From: Batkoa obscura | Lineage: Eukaryota > Entomophthoromycota > Entomophthoromycetes > Entomophthorales > Batkoaceae | Direction: 5' to 3' | NCBI GenBank assembly: GCA_030770535.1 | Contig: JASVEC010000022.1 | Location: forward strand, 744,001 to 808,000 | DNA length: 64,000 nucleotides | Part shown: one piece after another, positions 12,161 to 23,480 of the stretch | Layout of the letters: each line of letters starts with the position of its first letter | Position numbering within the stretch: the first letter of the stretch is position 1 | Notes under the pieces: generated by a model | Seen by the model: only the letters and a program-made list of their open reading frames with translations | Told to the model about the DNA's origin: nothing | Database searches by the model: none | Translations under genes and position numbers: made by a program

Positions 12161-12254
12161 TGCTCCTGGCGGGGATCGAACCCGCGACCTTCGCGTGTCT
12201 TCTGTATAATTGTTATTATAAGCACGACGCATTAAACCACTTTGCTACAGGAGC
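12161..12254 (-). tRNA. tRNA-Ile (anticodon UAU) with intron
   Basis: On the minus strand the acceptor GCTCCTG pairs with CAGGAGC, followed by discriminator A. The T arm is GCGGG-TTCGATC-CCCGC. The anticodon stem TCGTG/CGCGA closes a seven-base loop CTTATAA, giving anticodon UAU. A 20-base intron (12197-12216) sits after the base 3' to the anticodon, the standard eukaryotic position; removing it leaves 74 bases. No terminal CCA is encoded, as expected in eukaryotes. A TTTTT-type terminator-like run lies just downstream (+ strand A run at 12153-12160). Confidence 0.93.
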
Positions 12255-12437
12255 CTTTCCAGTTATGATTTTAAAAGCTAAAAAATATTTAAATAGTTAA
12301 AATTTAGTGCCAAGGTTTGAGTTCCTCTTATTTTTCTTGGAACTTGATATATGACGTGACTTTTGGACAAATTAAAAGGAAGAGTATTAAATAAACTTAA
12401 TTGAAAGTCAAAGTTATCTTCAAACTTATTAATTTTA

Positions 12438-14599
12438 ATGGTATACACAAAAAGTAACTATCACTTCATCATCTCCTTATATTGCTAACATTTTTGTAGA
12501 AGGTTTATTTGCATGTTCACCCAGCACCCAACGTGGTGAACCAACAGTCTTAGATGTCAACCCAAAAGGTGATAAATTTTTATATACTAACGGGCGCTCA
12601 GTATACATTCGAGATCTCGAGAATCCGTCTATTTGCGATGAATACTATGAACATTTAACCACTACTACCGTAGCACGCTTCTCTAATAATGGCAATTATG
12701 TAGCTTCTGGGGATATCAGTGGTATGGTACGTATCTGGGATGTCACTCAACCAGAAAAGATTTTAAAGTTAGAAACACGTCCGTTGAGCTCTAGGATCAA
12801 TGATATTTCCTGGGATTCAGAGTCGCAGCGTATCTTAGCCGTGGGTGATGGTAACCAAAGATTCGGACATGTTTTTACATATGATAGTGGCAATTCTACT
12901 GGTGAAATTATTGGGCATTCGAAAGTGATCACTTCATGTTCAATGAGACCATCAGGTAGACCATTTAGGGCAGTGACAGCTTCCCATGATTTTACTGTAA
13001 AATTTTACCACGGTGCTCCATACCGCTTTGTAAGCTCCATCGCAGATCATATCAATTCGGTAAATGCAGTTAAGTATTCGCCTGATGGAGAACACTTTGT
13101 ATCTGTTGGGGCAGATAGGAAGGTAATTTATAACCTGTTTAAAGCATAGATAGATTAATTAAGTTTTAGGTTTTCATGTATGAGGGATTAGATGCTGAAA
13201 AGAAGGCAGAGTTTAGTCAAGGCGAAGGTGCACATACTGGATCAATTTATGGCCTTTCTTGGGCTGATGACTCTAAATCCTTTGCTACTTCGGCTGCTGA
13301 CTGCACTGTTAAATTATGGGATTCGGAAACTCAACAGAACATACAGTATACTTTATTTTTACTTTTAGTATTTATTAAATTTACCTTTCATTCAGAACCA
13401 TTTCAATGACTTTAGAAGAAAATGCAGTATTGAACCAACAAGTAGGAAATTTGTGGAAGGGAAACTATTTAGTCTCGTTATCATTAAGTGGAACATTAAA
13501 TTACATTGATCCAAGAGAAGGAAAAGTAACCAAGAGAGTACATGGGCATAATAAAGGGATCAATAAGATTGAAGTGCTTAAAAATCAAAATAAGGAAACA
13601 ACGTTTTTTAGTGGAGATTTTGATGGCAAAATATTTAACTGGGATCTCAAAACTGGAGAAGCTAAAGAAGTCAAGGGGAATAGCCATTCCAATAAAGTGA
13701 ATGGATTAGTTATAAATGATGATAAAGTATTCTCAGTTGGTATGGATGATACATTACGTAGCATTAGCTCTGATGAATTGTGTTATAAGTAAGTTGGAGT
13801 TAGTTGAATCTTTTAACAATTACTTATTATTCTAGTGATGGAGTTATTAAAACTGAAGCTGAACCTATTGATATTATCTCATTAGGGGATTCGGATTATG
13901 CTATTCCTACTAAAGATGATCATCTGAAATTAGTGACTTCTAACCAGATCCATTCTAGCATTAAGCTGCCATTTACACCCAGTTCCATCGCCTATTGCGC
14001 AATTAACTCATTTATTGCTATAGGATCAGAGGTAATATAGTTCAATATAATTTATTGATGAAGATGTATTAATTAATTAATTAAGGGTAAAGGAATAAAT
14101 ATATACAAATATAACAAAGAGGGTAAGAGTTTAGAATCAATTGGAAGCCCAATTGAAGATAAGCTAAACGTTTCAGTCATGAAATTCGATAAAAGTGGCA
14201 AATACTTTGCTATTGGACAAACTAATGGCAAAATAACCCTTTATGACCCTACAGCCTTACCATTTAAAGTAAGCTTTATTATTATTTATAATACAATTTG
14301 CTTATTGTTTCTAGTTAATTACCTCCAGATGGTCTCATCATACAGCTAGGATTTATCAGCTTAGATTTAGTCCAGATTCCAAATTTGTTGCTTCATGCAG
14401 CTTGGATTCGAATATTAACATCTATTCTACGGAAGTTATTATTAAAAGGGCAAGCATTATTAATGCACATTCATCTCCGGTTACTGATGTACAGTTTATT
14501 GATTATCCAGAAAATGTGGAGAGCAAACAAAAGGTCAATATTGCCTCCGTTGGGACTGATGGTAATTTAAAACTTTGGGAAATTGAGTTACCTGCTTAA
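12438..14599 (+). CDS. Actin-interacting protein 1 (WD-repeat, AIP1/WDR1), seven exons
   Basis: Exons 12438-12453, 12500-13122, 13170-13345, 13396-13788, 13836-14031, 14086-14268 and 14315-14599 join in frame to 623 codons, the normal length for AIP1. The first exon codes for only five and a third residues (MVYTK). The start reads GLFACSPSTQRGEPTVLDV and YTNGRSVYIRDLENP, the conserved AIP1 opening; VASGDISGMVRIWDV, FSQGEGAHTGSIYGLSW and DEQQVG-like NQQVGNLWKGN follow. The last blades end VGTDGNLKLWEIELPA. Known members form two seven-bladed propellers and help cofilin take apart actin filaments in the cytosol. Starts and splice sites were chosen to keep the family's conserved blocks in frame. 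Confidence 0.93.
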
Positions 14600-15619
14600 T
14601 TAAAAAATATTTTGAAGTTTATTTTGTTGATATATTTTCATAGTCTTATGCTTAAAACTAATAATTTAAGTCAAAATTAACAAGTTAATTTATATATGTA
14701 TATATATTATTTCTAGTTAACATTGCTTGTTTTTATAGTTTTATATATTTTGAAAAGCAATGAGCAATTATCAGCTTTAATAGGATTTTTCTATAATAAA
14801 CATGCGCGTTTTTAGCTTTATGTGAGATATCTATTATACACAATTTTTAACAAATATAGTAGTAGTATTATATATATGAGACAGATTTTTTTATTTAAGA
14901 ACTTTACTAATAATTTTTCTACTCAAATAATGTTTAAAAAATAAAGTAACGAAACTAAAAAAACATTCCATATATTTACAAGATGAACTTTGATTGTTAT
15001 ATTTTATTCTCAAATTTTAAATATTTATATGTTTATGTTTGCCAAACACTACTTTTATTATTATTTTTTTGAAATAACCTAAAGTTTTTATTTTAATTAT
15101 TAGTGATAAATTTAATCATTCTAAAAGTACAAAATCTTGAAATCTCAAAGGTCAAAATCTAAAATTGTTGATTTTTAAACTCATTCCTGATACTATACAA
15201 TCTAGATTTAATTTTAAAGGCTTGTTCTTTCGTATCATTTCAATATTAAATAATAAAAATGCTAAAGTTAAATGAGATAAATAAACTAATCAAAACATTA
15301 CATTACTATAATACTCTAAGCTCACTATTCTAGTCCAATATCTCTATCTAAAATCGTGAAATTATCTCAAAATAATTGCGTCTAGTTTAAGCATACATGT
15401 CAAATGTCAAAAAGTTTGACACAAAAAGAATGGATTAGTAATAAAATTTATTGGGTAAACGTTAACAGCATTTAAATTCTATTTATTGTAAATCGGAGGC
15501 TTATATACCCGGCGTATTCCGATAATTGCCGGAAATTCAAATGATCAAAATGGACTGAAAATATATAAACAAATTGAAAGTAAAAAGGAAAGAGAAAAAA
15601 GAAAAAATATTGCAATAAA
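14600..15619. other. Gene-free spacer with one MITE
   Basis: AT-rich spacer between the AIP1 and GGCT-like genes. One eroded MITE lies at 14878-14969; the rest shows no gene or clear repeat. Confidence 0.6.
14878..14969 (-). mobile_element. MITE copy 5 (eroded)
   Basis: It contains ATTTAAGAACTTTACTAATA, then TTTTTCTACTCAAATAATG and GAAACTAAAAAAACATTCC, flanked by ATAT-rich DNA. Both terminal GGGG/CCCC blocks are mutated, so this is an older copy. Confidence 0.7.
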
Positions 15620-16448
15620 ATGAGTCAAACTAAACAAACTCTTAATCATATCTGGTATTTTGGTAATTAATAGCACAATAAATATAATAATCTTTTATTT
15701 ATGATTTTTTTTAGCTTATGGATCCAATATGTATTCCAAAATATTAACAGATAGAAGAAAAGTGAAGCCAGTAAGGTCTTTACCGGCTGTTGCAAAAGGG
15801 TATAAATTGACCTTTGATTTATTTGGATTTCCTTATTTTGAGCCCTCCTTTGGAAATATAATAAAAATTAATGATATCAACAATAGCAAATCAACTAATG
15901 AGAGTTCAGCCTTAATTGACAACAAGTCTACTTTTACAGATAACATTGATGTTGAAGGCGTTTTACATTTAATAACTGAAGAGGATTATTCTACCATTCG
16001 TCGTACTGAAGGAGGTAATGGTAATAAAGGATATGGCTATCAGGATATAAAGATAGAATGTACAAGTTATGAAGGCGAAACAATTGAGGCAAGTACCTTA
16101 TTATGTATATCACCTAACGCATGGCGTGGAGAGGCAAGACCATCCCACCGTTATTTAAATTTATTAATTGAAGGGGCCAAAGAGAACAATATAAGTCCAA
16201 ATTACCAAACCTATTTAAACAACTTACCTTATTTTCAATTAGAAACTAATACTCAAATGATTGGTAAATATTTGATGCTAGTTATAATGTTCCCTTTTAT
16301 TTTACCAATGCTCCTTATATTTACTTTATCTACTTTGACCAAATTTCAACCACCAGTTTTTGTGTCGGTTTATATGGATGGTTTAAATAAGGTGATGTGG
16401 GTGTTACACGATAGGTTTTTAAAGCCGTGCTTTGGTACAGGAGAATAA
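15620..16448 (+). CDS. Gamma-glutamylcyclotransferase-like protein (GliK type) with C-terminal hydrophobic segment
   Basis: Exons 15620-15662 and 15715-16448 give 258 codons. The splice joins WYF to AYGSNMYSKIL, creating the WYFAYGSNM opening that defines the GGCT fold. LTFDLFGFPYFEPSFGNI follows, then VEGVLHLITEEDYSTI and RTEGG, where the glutamate is the expected acid/base residue. SHRYLNLLIEGAKENNI matches the P-S-x-RY-x-LL-x-xGA block of fungal members. Residues about 180-205 (LMLVIMFPFILPMLLIFTL) are strongly hydrophobic and suggest a membrane anchor. The family is known for gamma-glutamyl peptide turnover, and GliK acts in gliotoxin formation; no such gene cluster is seen around this one. 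The substrate here is unknown. Confidence 0.82.
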
Positions 16449-17619
16449 GCAGTTTCATAGTAAATTTAATAAACTAATTTATATTAACTTGTAGTTTTAA
16501 CAAGAAAGTTATGGAAACAGATTGATTTTATCTTCAAATTTAAATTAAGATCATCATTATAACAGATTTCATATAAAATTAATATTTCAAAAAGTAAATA
16601 AATTGAAGTATGTGGCTATCATTTTCTAAGCTAAAAATTCAAAATATTAGCTAAAAATGGGTTGACTTAAATCTATGATTCAGTTTTTTGCAGTTATGAA
16701 TTAAGTCAATGTTAAGGAAATGATCACTTTCTTGATTTTAGAATCAATAATGCAAATCTTTGTAACTTTAAATCTAAAGCAAGCAAAAAACAGCATCCAT
16801 TTTGGCATCGTCAAATAACAATGTCCAATGTATTAAATACAATTTATTAAATTAATAAATTGGTTTTGAAGTGAAATGGGGATTTTATTTATAAGGGAGT
16901 TAATTCATTGAATTGAGTCATCGTGAAAATCTTGAAAGTGCGACTAAAAGCCAATATTGAAAACTAAGAGACCAAGCTGATATGTTAATTAAATTAATAT
17001 AAATAATACATTAAAATAAAAATAGTTATATAGCTTTTATTAAGTTTAAAAATAGAAATAAATTTTAAAGTAAAACCTAATTTTAATTTTTTTTCAATGT
17101 TTTTGTTATTGTTTAACCCAATTAAATCAAATTTTGGGATATTTTATTGCAAATTTAACAGTGTTACTATTTATAAATCTAGATTTATGTATATTATAGC
17201 CACTAGTATAATGTATTATGTAACCAGCAATGACTATAGCAAATTTATAAATAAATTGGTACTAATTCCAATGACATGCCATCTTCCAGGCGTTTAATTG
17301 GCCATGGCGTTAAATCTTGGGGTGTCTCAGTATAAAATATAGCTGAATAATTTCCAAATATAGTAATTCGATAAAGTACTGATATCATGGTTCCCACTTC
17401 TTAAAAAAATAATATGAAACTAATTGGTATGCCAAGTCGATTTAAGCATTATGATTGGACTAAGCTTGCTTATCTACCCAATTTCAAAAGAATTAAATTC
17501 TCTAAATAATTAGAAATGTTTGGTATATCTCCGTCCTATAAATTAGATTAACTCCGTATATAAAGATAAAAATTGAAATAGTTCTTTGTTTATTCTTTCA
17601 TAGTTTTTATTTTTTTAAA
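16449..17619. other. Gene-free spacer
   Basis: AT-rich DNA between the GGCT-like and TRP-like genes. The open frame at 17097-17297 has no features of a real gene. No MITE is recognised. The 5' leader of the TRP-like gene must be at its right end. Confidence 0.55.
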
Positions 17620-19686
17620 ATGTTAAAAAAAGTATTGTTTTTATTAATATTTACCTTCAATCTACTACTAGCAGATAATATAAACCTTACCAGTTCTTTA
17701 GTTCAAAAATGTGATAAAAGTAATAGTGATAATTCAAAATTAGATATTAAAGATTTCTCAATCGCCGTTGATAGTCAAACGAATACTCTGAATATCAACC
17801 TAAATATGGATTTAAAACAAGCTTTGAGTGATGCTAAAGCAGTAATGTCTGTAAATTTATTTGGTGAGCAATTATTCACTACACCAACAATTGATCTCTG
17901 TAGCAATGCTTTTGGTACATCAATATGTCCTATTCAACCTGGAACTGTGGCTGTACCATATAAATTAGACTTACCATCTGCGGTATCTAGCTTAGCAAAC
18001 ACTTTAACAAAAATACCTGGAGCCAACTTATCAGCTAGTTTAAAAATTGTTGATTCTAATAATGTGGATATAGGTTGTGTTGCAGTCAATTTAGCCAATC
18101 CAGTTTCAGGTCAACAGCCTGCTATTTTAGGTACCATAGCTGGTATAGCAGGTTTCAGTTCCATAGTTTCAGTTGTTTCAGCTATTGGATCCGCTTCAAT
18201 GCTTGCTGTTCTACCATTAGGAATGAGTTATCAAGTTAAACCTGGTCCTACACCTTCTTTTTTTGATGTCATATCAACTTTTCAATTCATGGGAACAACG
18301 GGTATGCTTAGCCTTAATTACCCCGATTTATATAAAGAATATACAACTAATTTAGGATGGACTATGGGAATGGTTAACATTCCAGCAGTACAAAGTGCAA
18401 TCAATAATTTTCGTCCAAAGGCATCTTTAAGACGCCGTGATATTGGTAATTTTTTACCAGATACAAATGCCAAAACATACTCTGAGTTAGCAGGAGTACA
18501 AAGTTATGCTAACAAATTACGCGTTCAACCTGAGAACTATTTTTTAACTGTATTGATCATCTTCGCTTGTCTTATGGGAGCAATCACAGTATTAATTTTA
18601 CTTTTAAGATTAGTATTAGAATTACTGGCTTTATACAAACCTAAAATGTTTAGGGATTTAAGAAATTATTATGCCAATTATTATATTGGTAATTTATTAA
18701 GAGTATTTTTATTAACTTATTTCTTTTTGGCAACAGCTGCTTTATTCCAACTTACTTTAAAAGATTACCTTCCAATTACGATTATTGCTGGTGTCGTTTT
18801 AGGATTGTTTTGTGTTTTATTGATGATCATTGTTACAGCTTTAATTATTAAAACTGGACCTATTAGATTATATACAGAACCTAAATTAAGTTATACTTAT
18901 GGACCCTTCTATAGTGATTATCGTCAACCTTCTTATTTGTTTTTTATATTAGTTATTGTAACTTCCTTTTTAAGGGCGTGTGCAGTAGGACTTTTAGGTA
19001 ATTATGTTTGGGCACAATTAGGTATATTAGTTGGTGTTGAGGTTTTATTTTTTATTGCGATCTTTGCTCTAAAGCCATACGCAGCTAAATTGGGAAACAC
19101 CTTGATGATTTTTATTGGTGTGATAAAAATCGCTAATTTAGGTTTATTATTCTTTTATGTTCAATCATTTACATTACCGGAATTAGCACGTACCATCATA
19201 GCTATTGCAATGATTGTACTTCAAGGTGTAATTATGCTAGCAATCACCCTATTAACATTATGGGGTTTAGTCTCAACCATCCGAAAATTGGTTAAAGGAG
19301 AAAAAATTGTTGATGAACCACTTGAAAATGAATTTCAAAATACTAGTGGTTATCCACCAAGAAATGAGTTTAAGAATGTATCAGATGAAAATGTTCCTTA
19401 TGCTAAAGATTTAGAAGCTGGGAATCCTCTTCAACACGGAGAAAAAAGATATGAAGGAGAGCCATTGATGATGGATTATTATCGCTCCAAATCACCCCAT
19501 GGTCATGGTCATGGTCATAGTAATAGTTTGACTAATAATAGGACTATCGAAGATGAATTGGATACTAGTAAATCTCCAATTTTATCAAATTACCCAGAAC
19601 ATGAAGGTAACTTTGAAGAGGTAGAATTACCCCATTCTTCTTCTAAAAAGAAAGGATTAAGACAAGAGGATATTATCTTGCCATAA
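17620..19686 (+). CDS. Fungal TRP-like/ML-domain membrane protein (Flc/Pkd2 family)
   Basis: An intronless 688-codon gene. Residues 1-19 (KKVLFLLIFTFNLLLA) are a signal peptide. Residues about 20-165 form a cysteine-containing beta-rich domain (ML-like/TRP_N) with C30, C93, C101 and the late cysteine in DIGCVAVNL. A hydrophobic hairpin follows at about 168-205, then at least seven further membrane segments from about 310 to 555 (for example LTVLIIFACLMGAITVLILL). The cytosolic tail is acidic and contains HGHGHGH. This layout is that of fungal TRP-like channels such as Flc proteins, linked to FAD uptake, calcium and cell-wall maintenance. Ion selectivity cannot be told from sequence. The ATG chosen starts the signal peptide directly. 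Confidence 0.88.
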   Translation: MLKKVLFLLIFTFNLLLADNINLTSSLVQKCDKSNSDNSKLDIKDFSIAVDSQTNTLNINLNMDLKQALSDAKAVMSVNLFGEQLFTTPTIDLCSNAFGTSICPIQPGTVAVPYKLDLPSAVSSLANTLTKIPGANLSASLKIVDSNNVDIGCVAVNLANPVSGQQPAILGTIAGIAGFSSIVSVVSAIGSASMLAVLPLGMSYQVKPGPTPSFFDVISTFQFMGTTGMLSLNYPDLYKEYTTNLGWTMGMVNIPAVQSAINNFRPKASLRRRDIGNFLPDTNAKTYSELAGVQSYANKLRVQPENYFLTVLIIFACLMGAITVLILLLRLVLELLALYKPKMFRDLRNYYANYYIGNLLRVFLLTYFFLATAALFQLTLKDYLPITIIAGVVLGLFCVLLMIIVTALIIKTGPIRLYTEPKLSYTYGPFYSDYRQPSYLFFILVIVTSFLRACAVGLLGNYVWAQLGILVGVEVLFFIAIFALKPYAAKLGNTLMIFIGVIKIANLGLLFFYVQSFTLPELARTIIAIAMIVLQGVIMLAITLLTLWGLVSTIRKLVKGEKIVDEPLENEFQNTSGYPPRNEFKNVSDENVPYAKDLEAGNPLQHGEKRYEGEPLMMDYYRSKSPHGHGHGHSNSLTNNRTIEDELDTSKSPILSNYPEHEGNFEEVELPHSSSKKKGLRQEDIILP

Positions 19687-19891
19687 AAATTTAATAGGTT
19701 TCATCGTTTTAATTATAATAAAATTATTTGTATATGGTACTTTTTTTTACTTATTTTTTTATTTTAAATAGAACACTACTATTACTAAATTAATTTGTTT
19801 ATATCATGAACATTTTGAAAATTTAGTCCTACTTTTTTAGGTTTAAGTATTTACTCAGGTAGTTTAATTAATATAGAATAAAAAAATATAT

Positions 19892-19986
19892 GGGTGTGTT
19901 TTTTTGACTTCACTTTTTCCATTTTTTAAGCACTATTTGGGCGGGAAATTTAGCAGTAAAATTTTTAAACACAAAAATACATCTCT
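19892..19986 (+). mobile_element. MITE copy 6
   Basis: It starts GGGTGTG after ATAT, contains GACTTCACTTTTTCC and the core TTTTTAAGCACTATTTGGG, and ends ACATCTCT followed by ATAT. Confidence 0.83.
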
Positions 19987-20405
19987 ATATAACTTTAATA
20001 ACCGACAGCAGTTTAATACTTGGTATCTTTTATAAAAAAAACATGATATCAAGCTGCAAATATTTTTATTAACAAATATAAATTATTTTAAGTTTTTTAT
20101 CTCCTGCTTTTTATATAGTTTTATTTTTATGTTATTAAATAAAAAGTTACTTAGGTTTTTTAACTAAATATTTTTCTTTATCTTTTGTCATCTTTGTTTT
20201 TACTCTTATCACTTCTAGTTAATTTATATTTAATCAAACAAATAGTTGTTAATTAAAATTTACAGTATTACCAGTTTAAACAACATTTCATTAATAATTT
20301 TAAAAAGATTAATTAAAGTAGAATAGCAGTATCAATGTTAATAAAAAGTATTATTAAGATAATAAAAGGCTGTCTAGGTTATATATACCTTAATAATAAG
20401 CATTT

Positions 20406-20504
20406 GGGGGTGTTTTTTTTGGCTCCATTACTTTTTTTATCTTTTAAGCGTTATTTAAATGGAAAAACCATCACTGAAATTCTTAAACATAAAAATACAT
20501 CCCC
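20406..20504 (+). mobile_element. MITE copy 7
   Basis: A 99-base copy starting GGGGGTG and ending ACATCCCC, flanked by a direct ATTT duplication (20402-20405 and 20505-20508). Confidence 0.87.
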
Positions 20505-20918
20505 ATTTTTTCAGAAAATCAACTTATTTGGGTCAATAATAAAAGCACAGGTACATTAAAAAGTAATTACAACAGATTTAAACTTTTAATGTAACAAAGT
20601 TTAACTCTTTAATTGCCACTTAAACCTTCTAAAAATAATATTATAAATAAATAGCATAAAATGTTATAGGCATAAATAATTTAAAAAAAATCAAAAATCA
20701 TTTAGATTAGTTTGAAATAACATTAGTGAAATTTCAAAGTAGAAAGATTTAAAAAAGTGAACATATTAATATCAAACTAATGAAATTGTTTACATATATT
20801 ATGCTGTTTTTTAAATTAGTTTTTTATTTCTTGTTTTCGAGTTCTAATTTTGTTTATGATTGATTATTAATACTCAGGCTTGTAAGTTCTTCTTAAATTG
20901 CTATTAATATAAACCTAT

Positions 20919-21017
20919 GGGAGCGTTTCTTTTAACTTCATTACTTTTTCCATTTTTTAAGCACTATTTAAAAGCGGAAAAAGTGTTAGTGAAATTCTTA
21001 CATAAAAATACATCTCC
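20919..21017 (+). mobile_element. MITE copy 8 (left of an inverted pair)
   Basis: It starts GGGAGCG, contains ACTTCATTACTTTTTCC and ends ACATCTCC. It is separated by a single ATAT (21018-21021) from an inverted copy. Confidence 0.85.
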
Positions 21018-21021
21018 ATAT

Positions 21022-21119
21022 GGGGATGTGTTTTTGTATTTAAGAGCTTTATTAACAACTTTTCCACCCAAATAGCGCTTAAAGATGAAAAAAGTAATGA
21101 ATTCAAAAAAAACATCCCC
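21022..21119 (-). mobile_element. MITE copy 9 (right of an inverted pair)
   Basis: It starts GGGGATGTGTTTTTGTATTT and ends AACATCCCC followed by ATAT. It sits head-to-tail inverted against the copy at 20919-21017, sharing one ATAT between them. Confidence 0.85.
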
Positions 21120-22937
21120 ATATTATTTTTTAAAAAAACTGATCAAATGAATGCAATTTAAATGTAACAAACATAAAAATACAAAAACCAAAGTAAGCTA
21201 ACTCCTAATCTAAATTTATTAAATTTTCAATCTATATCGTAATAATATAAATAGATAAGTTAATAGTTTTGAAATATATTAAAACATAAGCATGGTATTT
21301 TACTCCAAAACCAAACAGGGTATTAATTATTAGTCTAATTTTAGCTATTTTTTTAAACTGCAAAAGGGCCAATCAGTCCAAGTGATCTCTTAAATGAGAA
21401 AACTTTAAAGACAGTAAGTAGTATTAGCAAAAGAGTAATAAGTGGTAAAAGAAAGTATTATAATAAAACCAAGTCTATTTTTACAGAAACTTATTTTAGA
21501 TGTAAAATTTTAAATCACTTAAGAGCACTAATGATACATTTATAATTGATAAAAAATAGCTCATTTTTTATTTCTTTATAAACATTAACTAACTAGCTTT
21601 TCATGATTGATATTTATAGCGAATAGAGGATAAGAAAGTATAATGAAAGGAAATAGTATACAATGACAAGAAGTTGAAGTGGTTTATTAAACAGAACATA
21701 TATCTTCTGAAAAAATGGACAGAGTTCTAATAGTTAAATAGCTGCAAACAAAAAAACTATAAAATACACTAAATATCTAGTATTTTGTTTTGTTTTTTAT
21801 TTTTTTGCTTACAATTGTTTGATTGTCTAAAGTTTATCTGTTTTTCCAAGGTATAAAACTAAAATACCTTGGATTTGAAATAAAACATAGCTCGATTTAC
21901 AAAAAAATAAAATTATACAATATTGCTAGTAAAATTTACAACTTTGAACATTCGATTGAATTCAGTTTGATGTAGCGATAGCGATCCGATCATATAGATT
22001 TTATATCGTTAAACAAGATTACCTTAAATATTTTGTTGATTGTATGATTCTTCAATTTGTAACAAAAACAATGTAATGTAAATTTAATATTAAACAATTT
22101 AAAACATAAAATAGCTTTTAATTATTAGGGCTATTTTTTATTTATTTATCTAACAAAAATGTGTTTATAATTCATGAAAAAATAATAACAAATATTATTT
22201 AAAATTGAAAACACAATAATAATACAATTTTCAAAACACATAACTTCAAATAAAACATAAGAAAACAAATTAAAAATTAATTTTATTTATTTTTTTCATT
22301 GAAAAATAATAGTCCAATTATTTCTTTAATTAGGTATTTTAAATTGTTACACTTACAAAAAATAGTGTGGTGGGTGCCACAACTTTAATAAAAATTGATG
22401 AATTTTTAAACACTGTTACATATCTTGAGGTTGATCTATTAATATAATTAATGAATATTATAATTATAATATTTATCTATTTATTGTTAACAATAGTGAA
22501 TATAAGTATTAAAGTTAACAGTATTTTGTAAAGTAAATTTCAATAATTATTACATAGGATGTGAACATAAATATCAAGATAAGATGAATAAATTAATAGT
22601 ATTATAATAATAGTAACTGTGATGATATAAAACTATTAAATACTGCTAAATAAAATCAACATAACGAAGATCAAAAAAAACTTTAAAAATAAAAATAATG
22701 AAACAATTTTGTAAATTCAACAAAATTTTAATAAAAAAGATAAACCAAAAATTAATAAAATGCAATAAAAGATGATCTTTTTAAATCTGTAATACCTTTT
22801 ATATAAAATAAAGTAGTATAAATACGATAGATTCACAACCTACTTTTACTATCAAAAAAATCTCCAACTTTAATTTAAAGCTGTGCTAAAAATTAAATCA
22901 ATATATCTTTCTAAATTTTGAAACTCATAAAACAAAG

Positions 22938-23480
22938 ATGACTTTAATCACTCGAATCACTGGTTTTATTGCCTTTATGGCATTACCACAAATTTTAGGC
23001 TACGCCTCTGGCTCCCATGTACGCAAATACAGCAAAACTTATTATCCTGAATTAAAGAAACCATTTTGGGCACCTCCACCTGCCTTACTCAGGACCATTT
23101 GGCCAATTTTATATTTATTACAAGGGATAGCAAGTTATTTAGTCTGGCGTCAAAAGATCCTTAATAATACCAATGTTAAAGTTCAAATTATTTTATATTG
23201 CATTCAACTTTTCTTTAATGTCAATTTTTGTCCCTTATTCTTTCGAGTTAAATCTCCATTATTAGCTTTATTCGATTTATTTTTAACTTTAACTTTTGCT
23301 GCTTTTGCTACTTTAACTTATCTTCCAGTTAGTTCCACTGCCGCTTTTTTGATGCTTCCTTACCTCGGCTTTTTGGTTATTTCAGGTTACCTTTGTAAAC
23401 GTGTTTGGAGACTTAATCAAGGTCGTAATTTAGATGCGGTTATAAACCAAGCTTCTGAACGTCCAGTTACTGTTCAATAA
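22938..23480 (+). CDS. TspO/MBR family membrane protein (translocator protein)
   Basis: An intronless 180-codon protein with five hydrophobic segments, the family topology. Residues about 36-60 contain YPELKKPFWAPPPALLRTIWP, the conserved Lx-KP-x-W-x-PP segment, followed by LYLLQGIASYLVWRQ, matching the LYxxMGxAxYLVW block. The family binds porphyrins and sterols in bacterial and mitochondrial outer membranes; function in fungi is little known. The C-terminal GYLCKRVWRLNQGRNL fits the last helix and tail. The protein is about 20 residues longer than bacterial TspO. The start ATG is preceded by AACAAAG and is the only reasonable choice. Confidence 0.9.
   Translation: MTLITRITGFIAFMALPQILGYASGSHVRKYSKTYYPELKKPFWAPPPALLRTIWPILYLLQGIASYLVWRQKILNNTNVKVQIILYCIQLFFNVNFCPLFFRVKSPLLALFDLFLTLTFAAFATLTYLPVSSTAAFLMLPYLGFLVISGYLCKRVWRLNQGRNLDAVINQASERPVTVQ

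Larger units (their letters stand above)
19687..22937. other. Long gene-free stretch with four MITEs
   Basis: 3.25 kb of very AT-rich DNA between the TRP-like and TspO genes. MITEs lie at 19892-19986, 20406-20504, 20919-21017 and 21022-21119. The open frame at 20335-20559 simply runs through a MITE. The part from 22.1 to 22.9 kb is nearly pure A/T and should hold the TspO promoter; no element in it can be named. Confidence 0.6.

Noticed and set aside
20335-20559. 74-codon open frame
   Set aside because: It runs through a MITE (20406-20504), and its protein is a translation of the repeat; related frames appear at other MITEs (45101-45364, 55182-55394, 55690-55881, 32262-32474).
22365-22385. 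Short GC-rich hairpin-like GTGGTGGGTGCCAC in AT-rich DNA
   Set aside because: Too short and isolated to assign to any RNA or regulatory element.
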